9,589 bases of DNA from Clostridia bacterium (GTDB lineage: Bacteria > Bacillota_A > Clostridia > Oscillospirales > CAG-272). Made by a program: the position numbers and the translations under genes. The notes beneath the pieces are model-generated. The model was not told the origin of the DNA and did no database searches. It saw only the letters and a list, made by a program, of their open reading frames with translations. The DNA is taken from the NCBI GenBank assembly GCA_017652965.1, contig JAGBZZ010000187.1, positions 1 through 9,589 of the forward strand. The letters run 5' to 3'. This document shows positions 6,031 to 9,589 of this stretch, in pieces; the stretch's first letter is position 1, and every line of letters starts with the position of its first letter.

Positions 6031-7193
6031 TGGATATTTACTTTGACAACAGCGCTACCACCCCCATCTGCGAGGCCGCCCTTGCCCGCTATTGCGAGGT
6101 CAGCCGTCTGGCCTTTGGCAACCCCTCCTCGCTTCACGCCCGCGGCAAGGAGGCTGAGGACATTCTGAAGGCCGCCCGCCGCACCGTGTGTGAGGCCATT
6201 GGGGCGCGGGGAGGCAGCGTCATCTTTACCGCCTCGGGCACCGAGGCCAACAATCTTGCCCTGTTTGGCAGGGCGCACGCCAAGGCGCGTTACCGCCGGG
6301 GGCGCATCCTGGTCTCGGCCGGGGAGCATGCCTCGGTCAAGGAGCCCCTGCGTGCCCTGGCAGACGAGGGCTACACGGTTGAAGAGATCCCCACGCGTGG
6401 GGGCACCTTGGATATGGATGCCCTGGCCGCCCTTCTGACCCCCGACACCTTTCTCGTGTCAGTGATGGCCGTCAATAACGAAAGCGGAGCCGCCTATGAC
6501 CTTGCCCCGCTTGCCGCCCTTTTGCGCACCCGATGCCCCGACTGTGCCCTGCACGTGGATGCGACCCAGGCCTTTATGAAGATCCCCCTGGACGTCCGCA
6601 CCCTCGGCATCCGGATGCTGACGCTCTCCTCCCACAAGATCGAGGGGCCGAAGGGGGTCGGCGCACTGTGGATCGACGATACCCTCAAAAAGGAAAAGGG
6701 GGTCGCCCCCCAGATCCTTGGTGGCGGGCAGGAGGACGGAATGCGCTCGGGCACCGAGAACGTCCCCGGGATCGCCGCCTTTGCCGCCGCTGTACAATAC
6801 GGTAAAGAAAACTTTGCAGAATTTGCCGAATCCACCCGCGCCCTGCGTGCCTATCTTTTAGACCGCCTGCAAAGCGACCCCGCCTTTGCCGAGGTAAGGG
6901 CGATCACACCGCCTGTGTGTGCCCCCCATATCCTGACCCTGATCCTGCCCGCTATCAAAAGCGAGGTCATGCTGCATCACCTGTCGGGGGACGGCATCTC
7001 TGTTTCCTCGGGCTCGGCCTGCTCGTCCCACGGGCACACCGGCACCACCGCCCTTTCGGCCTACGGCTACAGTGAAAAGGAAACCGACTCGGCCATTCGC
7101 ATCAGCCTTTCGCACCGCAACACAAGGGAGGAGGTCGAGATCTTTCTTGCCTCCTTTGCGGCAGGGCTTGCCCGTTTGGCGAGAAAGCGCTGA
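6030..7193 (+). CDS. Cysteine desulfurase, NifS/IscS family
   Basis: This is a PLP enzyme that takes sulfur from L-cysteine, leaving alanine and an enzyme persulfide for Fe-S clusters or tRNA thiolation. The 387-residue product starts MDIYFDNSATTP, the usual family N-terminus. Visible residues are His100 (GEHAS, PLP stacking), Asp177 and Gln180 (HVDATQ), Lys203 (SSHKIEGPKG, Schiff base), Arg239 (RSGTEN, substrate carboxylate) and Cys331 (SSGSACSS, the persulfide-forming cysteine on the mobile loop). All catalytic residues are present. The gene overlaps the lipoprotein stop by one base and ends the operon before a hairpin at 7203. No iscU, thiI or mnmA adjoins within the window, so the sulfur acceptor is unclear. 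nifS or iscS would both be reasonable names. Confidence 0.95.
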   Translation: MDIYFDNSATTPICEAALARYCEVSRLAFGNPSSLHARGKEAEDILKAARRTVCEAIGARGGSVIFTASGTEANNLALFGRAHAKARYRRGRILVSAGEHASVKEPLRALADEGYTVEEIPTRGGTLDMDALAALLTPDTFLVSVMAVNNESGAAYDLAPLAALLRTRCPDCALHVDATQAFMKIPLDVRTLGIRMLTLSSHKIEGPKGVGALWIDDTLKKEKGVAPQILGGGQEDGMRSGTENVPGIAAFAAAVQYGKENFAEFAESTRALRAYLLDRLQSDPAFAEVRAITPPVCAPHILTLILPAIKSEVMLHHLSGDGISVSSGSACSSHGHTGTTALSAYGYSEKETDSAIRISLSHRNTREEVEIFLASFAAGLARLARKR

Positions 7194-7202
7194 AAAGAAA
7201 AA

Positions 7203-7226
7203 CCGACCCGCGCTGTGGCGGGTCGG
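7203..7226. terminator. Shared hairpin terminator between convergent genes
   Basis: A perfect 9-bp stem, CCGACCCGC (7203-7211) with GCGGGTCGG (7218-7226), and a 6-nt loop. On the plus strand the tail is only CCCCTCTTT. On the minus strand it is TTTTTCTTTTC, a good U-tract. It therefore ends the minus-strand small gene best and may also stop the cysteine desulfurase operon. Confidence 0.75.
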
Positions 7227-7260
7227 CCCCTCTTTCGGTGACAGTTATATCAACGGGCTG

Positions 7261-7455
7261 TCAGTACAGCTCCCACGCCGGTGCTCTGTCCGAAAGTGAC
7301 AGAACCACAAGGCGCATCTCAGCCCGACTGCGGGCAGCCAGTGCCCTTGCGACCACGCGGTCGCGTTCCTTTGGCGACAGGGCAGAAAATCTCTGCATCG
7401 CGCACTTATCGCGCGCAAGCTCCAACACAAAGCCATCGGGCAATCTCTCTTTCAT
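7261..7455 (-). CDS. Small 64-residue protein, function unknown
   Basis: This is a short minus-strand gene between two plus-strand operons. The ATG at 7453-7455 has a strong GGAGG 5 nt upstream (7461-7465), and a hairpin with a good minus-strand U-tract follows the stop. The product reads as a soluble helical protein: LPDGFVLELARDKCAMQRFSA (5-25, broken here as LPDGFVLELA then RDKCAMQRFSA), then LSPKERDRVVARALAARSRAEM (26-47). This order, LP-x-GF with a helix, an F-x-x-LS turn, then a helix ending R/K-S-x-x-EM, resembles small proteins common in Clostridia that I know only as hypothetical, and loosely the YdeI-type C-terminal motif. An upstream in-frame ATG at 7491 has no ribosome binding site. 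I am fairly sure it is a real gene. Its function is unknown. Confidence 0.7.
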   Translation of the reverse strand: MKERLPDGFVLELARDKCAMQRFSALSPKERDRVVARALAARSRAEMRLVVLSLSDRAPAWELY

Positions 7456-7460
7456 GGGAA

Positions 7461-7465
7461 CCTCC
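7461..7465 (-). promoter_or_regulatory. Ribosome binding site of the small minus-strand gene
   Basis: The minus strand reads GGAGG, 5 nt before the ATG at 7455. It is the main argument for this start. The rest of the gap up to the next gene (7466-7579) holds a perfect palindrome CTATGCATAG (7546-7555) and a small CCCG-TTTT-CGGG hairpin, but no clear promoter. Confidence 0.75.
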
Positions 7466-7579
7466 GAGTAAGGGTACGGAAAGCGTCCCACCCCACTCGA
7501 AGGCGTTTCGCGTTTCCACAGTTATCTTCCCCCGTTTTCGGGCACCTATGCATAGAAAAAACAAAAAGAGGATGAAAAA

Positions 7580-8818
7580 ATGAAGAACAACGTCTTTTTC
7601 GAAGCCGACATTCTGCTTCCCGATTTTCAAAAGGCCGACGGCACCCGCTATGCCGTGATCGCCTGTGACCAGTTCACCAGTGAGCCCGCCTATTGGGAGG
7701 CGGCCGACGCCCTGGTGGGGGATGCCCCCTCGACCCTGCGCATGATCCTGCCTGAGTGCTATCTTGACGAGCGCGCCGCGCGCGTGCCCGCCATCAACGC
7801 CGCCATGGATGCCCTGGTGGCCGACGGCTTTTTCGTCACCCACCGCGACAGCATCCTGCATCTTGAGCGCACCTGCCCCGACGGCCGCGTTCGCCACGGC
7901 CTTATCGGCAAGGTGGATCTGGAGTGCTACGGCTTTTTGCCCGAGGACACCAAGATGATCCGCGCGACCGAGGGCACCGTGCTTGAGCGCATCCCGCCCC
8001 GTGTGGAGATCCGCCGTGACGCCGCCCTGGAGCTGCCGCACGTGATGCTGCTGATCGACGATCCCAAAAACACCGTCTTTTCTCTGCTTGGCAAGAAGGA
8101 CACCGCCCCAATCTACGATTTCCCGCTGATGGCGGGTGGCGGCCATGTACGCGGCACGCTTCTGACGGCCGAGGAAAAGGCGGCCGTGGACGATGCCCTG
8201 ACCGCCCTTATCTCCACGGCGGGCGGCGCCCCCCTTCTCTTTGCGGTGGGGGACGGCAACCACTCGCTGGCTACCGCCAAGACCTGCTATGAGGAGTTAA
8301 AGAAGACGATCGGGAAGGAGGCCGCCCTTGTCCATCCCGCCCGCTATGCCCTCGTGGAGGTCGTCAACCTGCACGACACCGCCCTTGACTTTGAGCCGAT
8401 CTACCGTGTCGTGATGGGTGCGGATGCCGAGGATCTCCTGGCCGCCCTCAGTGCCTACACCGAAAAGGAGGCAGACCCCGCCCTCGGCACGGCCGAATTC
8501 ACCGTGATCACCGCCGGATGCGAAAGGACCCTGACGCTGGGTGCCACCCACGTCCAGCCTGTCGGCACCCTGCAGAAATTCCTGGATCAGTACCTTGCCA
8601 CCCATCCCGAAATGGAGGTGGACTATATCCACGACGAGGACTCCCTGCGTGCCCTGGCGGCCGAGGGCAACAACATCGGCTTCCTCTTCCGTGGGATGAA
8701 GAAGGAGGATCTCTTCCCGGCTATTCTGGCCGGCGGTCCTCTGCCCCGCAAGACCTTCTCGATGGGGCACGCCCGCGATAAGCGCTACTACCTTGAGGCA
8801 CGGAGGATCCGTGCATGA
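7580..8818 (+). CDS. DUF1015 family protein
   Basis: This is a 412-residue soluble protein, close to the usual DUF1015 (COG4198) length. Family-like segments, in order, are YAVIACDQFTSEPAYWE (24-40), MIRATEGTVLERIPPR (126-141), HVMLLIDDP (154-162), VGDGNHSLATAK (223-234), HPARYALVEVVNLHD (252-266) and RKTFSMGHA (390-398). The DGNHS motif lies where many members have DGHHR, which recalls the ParB/SerK-like nucleotide-binding fold. A kinase-like role is my inference only. The ATG at 7580 has AGAGGA 7 nt upstream. The stop overlaps the next start by 4 nt (ATGA), so the pair is probably one operon. The molecular function is not established to my knowledge. Confidence 0.88.
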   Translation: MKNNVFFEADILLPDFQKADGTRYAVIACDQFTSEPAYWEAADALVGDAPSTLRMILPECYLDERAARVPAINAAMDALVADGFFVTHRDSILHLERTCPDGRVRHGLIGKVDLECYGFLPEDTKMIRATEGTVLERIPPRVEIRRDAALELPHVMLLIDDPKNTVFSLLGKKDTAPIYDFPLMAGGGHVRGTLLTAEEKAAVDDALTALISTAGGAPLLFAVGDGNHSLATAKTCYEELKKTIGKEAALVHPARYALVEVVNLHDTALDFEPIYRVVMGADAEDLLAALSAYTEKEADPALGTAEFTVITAGCERTLTLGATHVQPVGTLQKFLDQYLATHPEMEVDYIHDEDSLRALAAEGNNIGFLFRGMKKEDLFPAILAGGPLPRKTFSMGHARDKRYYLEARRIRA

Positions 8819-9165
8819 GCCGGGACGGGCTTTGGCGCGTCCTCCGCTTTCTTGGCACGCTGTTTCTCCTGTGGGGGATCTACGCCCTGGCCGTTTCCTA
8901 TTTCCTCGCCTGGATCTTCTGGGTCTACGTAGCCCTCTTTGGTGTCGGCGCGATCCTTTACGTTGTCCTGACGCGCGGCAACCTTACCGACCCGCCCGCC
9001 ACCCCGCCGGGCGGTACGGCCACCCCCGCCTATCTTGCCGCCAGGGACGAGATCATAGCCCTGCGGCGGCGCTACGCCTTCCTCCCGCCTATTATCGTGG
9101 CATCCCTTTTATGCCTTTTACTGGACTATATTAATCTTATCTGGTTCAACGGCATCTTTTTGTAA
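8815..9165 (+). CDS. Small integral membrane protein, three predicted helices
   Basis: This is a 116-residue protein of unknown function. Hydrophobic segments at about 11-30, 31-53 and 89-112 suggest three membrane helices. Between helices 2 and 3 is a polar, Pro/Gly/Thr-rich loop (57-72) followed by a charged helix-like stretch (AARDEIIALRRR, 75-86). The start overlaps the DUF1015 stop by 4 nt, so translation is coupled and the two products may act together. The stop is followed within a few bases by a terminator. I recognise no family. Codon use and GC match its neighbours, which supports a native gene. Confidence 0.78.
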   Translation: MSRDGLWRVLRFLGTLFLLWGIYALAVSYFLAWIFWVYVALFGVGAILYVVLTRGNLTDPPATPPGGTATPAYLAARDEIIALRRRYAFLPPIIVASLLCLLLDYINLIWFNGIFL

Positions 9166-9166
9166 T

Positions 9167-9205
9167 AAAAAAAGGAACTGTGTTTTTCGACACAGTTCCT
9201 TTTTT
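9167..9205. terminator. Intrinsic terminator after the DUF1015 operon
   Basis: GGAACTGTG (9174-9182) pairs perfectly with CACAGTTCC (9191-9199) over an 8-nt loop. It is flanked by seven A and six T, so the stem extends to about 15 bp and could work in both directions. It directly follows the membrane protein gene. Confidence 0.92.
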
Positions 9206-9263
9206 CGCCGCCGTCAAGCCGCGCACAAAGGGCGCGTTGGGGCTGGGCAGATTTGGAGCAGAA

Positions 9264-9321
9264 ATCGTCGTTCCCGCCCCGAAGGCGTACATAGGTACGT
9301 CGAGAGGAAGGGAACGGCGAT
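9264..9321. repeat. Nested stem-loop element, candidate dispersed repeat or structured RNA
   Basis: A 12-bp outer stem, ATCGTCGTTCCC (9264-9275) with GGGAACGGCGAT (9310-9321), has a single G-T wobble. It encloses an inner stem GGCGTAC (9284-9290) and GTACGTC (9295-9301) with loop ATAG. The surroundings (about 9206-9345) have no supported gene, and two short minus-strand reading frames here look spurious. The pattern resembles intergenic elements I associate with gut Clostridia genomes, but only one copy lies in this window. A repeat or RNA identity is therefore inferred, while the folding is directly visible. Confidence 0.6.
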
Positions 9322-9347
9322 AGAATAAGGAATATAATCAATTGGCA

Positions 9348-9366
9348 GAAAAGCCGCAGGCTTTTC
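9348..9366. repeat. Perfect short hairpin
   Basis: GAAAAGCC (9348-9355), loop GCA, GGCTTTTC (9359-9366): an 8-bp perfect stem just downstream of the nested element. It may be part of that element or a weak extra terminator. No long T tract follows on either strand beyond the stem itself. Confidence 0.5.
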
Positions 9367-9397
9367 ATCCTTAAAACAAATTAAATTACGAAGATGC

Positions 9398-9435
9398 AAA
9401 AAAGGGACACATTGCAAAAACAATATATCCCTTTT
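9398..9435 (-). terminator. Minus-strand intrinsic terminator
   Basis: Bases 9400-9414 pair with 9421-9435 around a 6-nt loop. In minus-strand RNA the two imperfect positions become U-G wobbles, giving a full 15-bp stem, and TTTTTT follows (9403-9398). On the plus strand the same positions are A-C mismatches. The terminator therefore belongs to the minus-strand gene ending at 9472. Confidence 0.78.
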
Positions 9436-9471
9436 CCTTATTCGGTTATGCCCAAATGTGTCAGCCCCGTT

Positions 9472-9589
9472 TTACTTTTCGATGATAAACTGCTCATCCT
9501 CGCTAAGCTCGACCACCGTGCAGTCGTTCATATAGGTGCACTCGGGCAGGACGATCATAGCGCACAGCTCGGGGACGTTGGCGGGCAGG
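9472..9589 (-). CDS. C-terminal end of an unrecognised protein (runs off window)
   Basis: Only the last 38 residues are inside the window, ending in TAA at 9472-9474. They include PELCAMIVLPECTYMNDC and VVELSEDEQFIIEK. Codon use matches the other genes, and a well-placed minus-strand terminator follows about 37 nt after the stop, so the fragment is very likely a true gene end. Two cysteines (positions 17 and 23 of the fragment) are the only features of note. The family cannot be named from this piece. Confidence 0.65.
   Translation of the reverse strand, partial: LPANVPELCAMIVLPECTYMNDCTVVELSEDEQFIIEK

Noticed and set aside
7239..7263. Inverted repeat TGACAG / CTGTCA near the end of the small minus-strand gene
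   Set aside because: A 6-bp stem with a 13-nt loop is weak, and similar GACAG words recur nearby by chance.
7572..7583. A three-codon upstream frame (ATG AAA AAA TGA) overlapping the DUF1015 start
   Set aside because: Its ATG overlaps the AGAGGA ribosome binding site itself, so it is probably a by-product of an A-rich leader.
9126..9423. Two overlapping minus-strand frames of 69-80 codons in the last gap
   Set aside because: They run through a terminator and the nested stem-loop element, lack ribosome binding sites and have low-complexity products. They are better explained by the repeat.
1..9589. CRISPR arrays, tRNA or rRNA genes, IS elements, phage genes or defence systems
   Set aside because: No regularly spaced repeats, cloverleaf-like sequences, transposase motifs or known defence domains were found in any part of the window.

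Overview
The window looks like a chromosomal segment of a GC-rich Clostridia bacterium, probably Oscillospirales or Christensenellales from an animal gut. This is inferred from strong AGGAGG-type ribosome binding sites, TATAAT promoters in AT-rich gaps, the Gram-positive type of MurD and the housekeeping genes. No 16S, tRNA, phage, IS or CRISPR signal was seen, so the taxon is tentative.

Layout. (1) 1-551, minus: N-terminal part of a Gfo/Idh/MocA oxidoreductase, cut by the window edge. (2) 838-2809, plus: a two-gene overlapping operon. It encodes an alpha-oxoamine synthase whose motifs match the serine palmitoyltransferase (SPT) branch better than BioF or Kbl, and a short-chain dehydrogenase. 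It ends in a clear terminator at 2836-2873. (3) 2933-7193, plus: an operon-like run of murD, an HD-superfamily hydrolase, a lipoprotein with a duplicated domain, and a NifS/IscS-type cysteine desulfurase. Its promoter almost touches the murD start codon. (4) 7203-7226: a hairpin shared by convergent genes, then a 64-residue minus-strand gene at 7261-7455. (5) 7580-9165, plus: a DUF1015 protein overlapping a small three-helix membrane protein, ending in a terminator at 9167-9205. (6) 9206-9471: no gene, but a nested stem-loop element and a minus-strand terminator. (7) 9472-9589, minus: the C-terminal end of an unrecognised protein.

The most notable content is the SPT-like synthase plus SDR pair. 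Together these would cover the first two steps of long-chain-base synthesis: condensation of an amino acid with an acyl thioester, then reduction of the 3-keto group. That would suggest sphingoid (or sulfonolipid-like) lipids in a Firmicute, where such lipids are not the norm. The rest is mainly housekeeping: a peptidoglycan precursor ligase, a sulfur-transfer enzyme and proteins of unknown function. Other points worth checking are the possibly leaderless murD, the small minus-strand protein, and the structured intergenic element near 9264-9321, which looks like a dispersed repeat or RNA.
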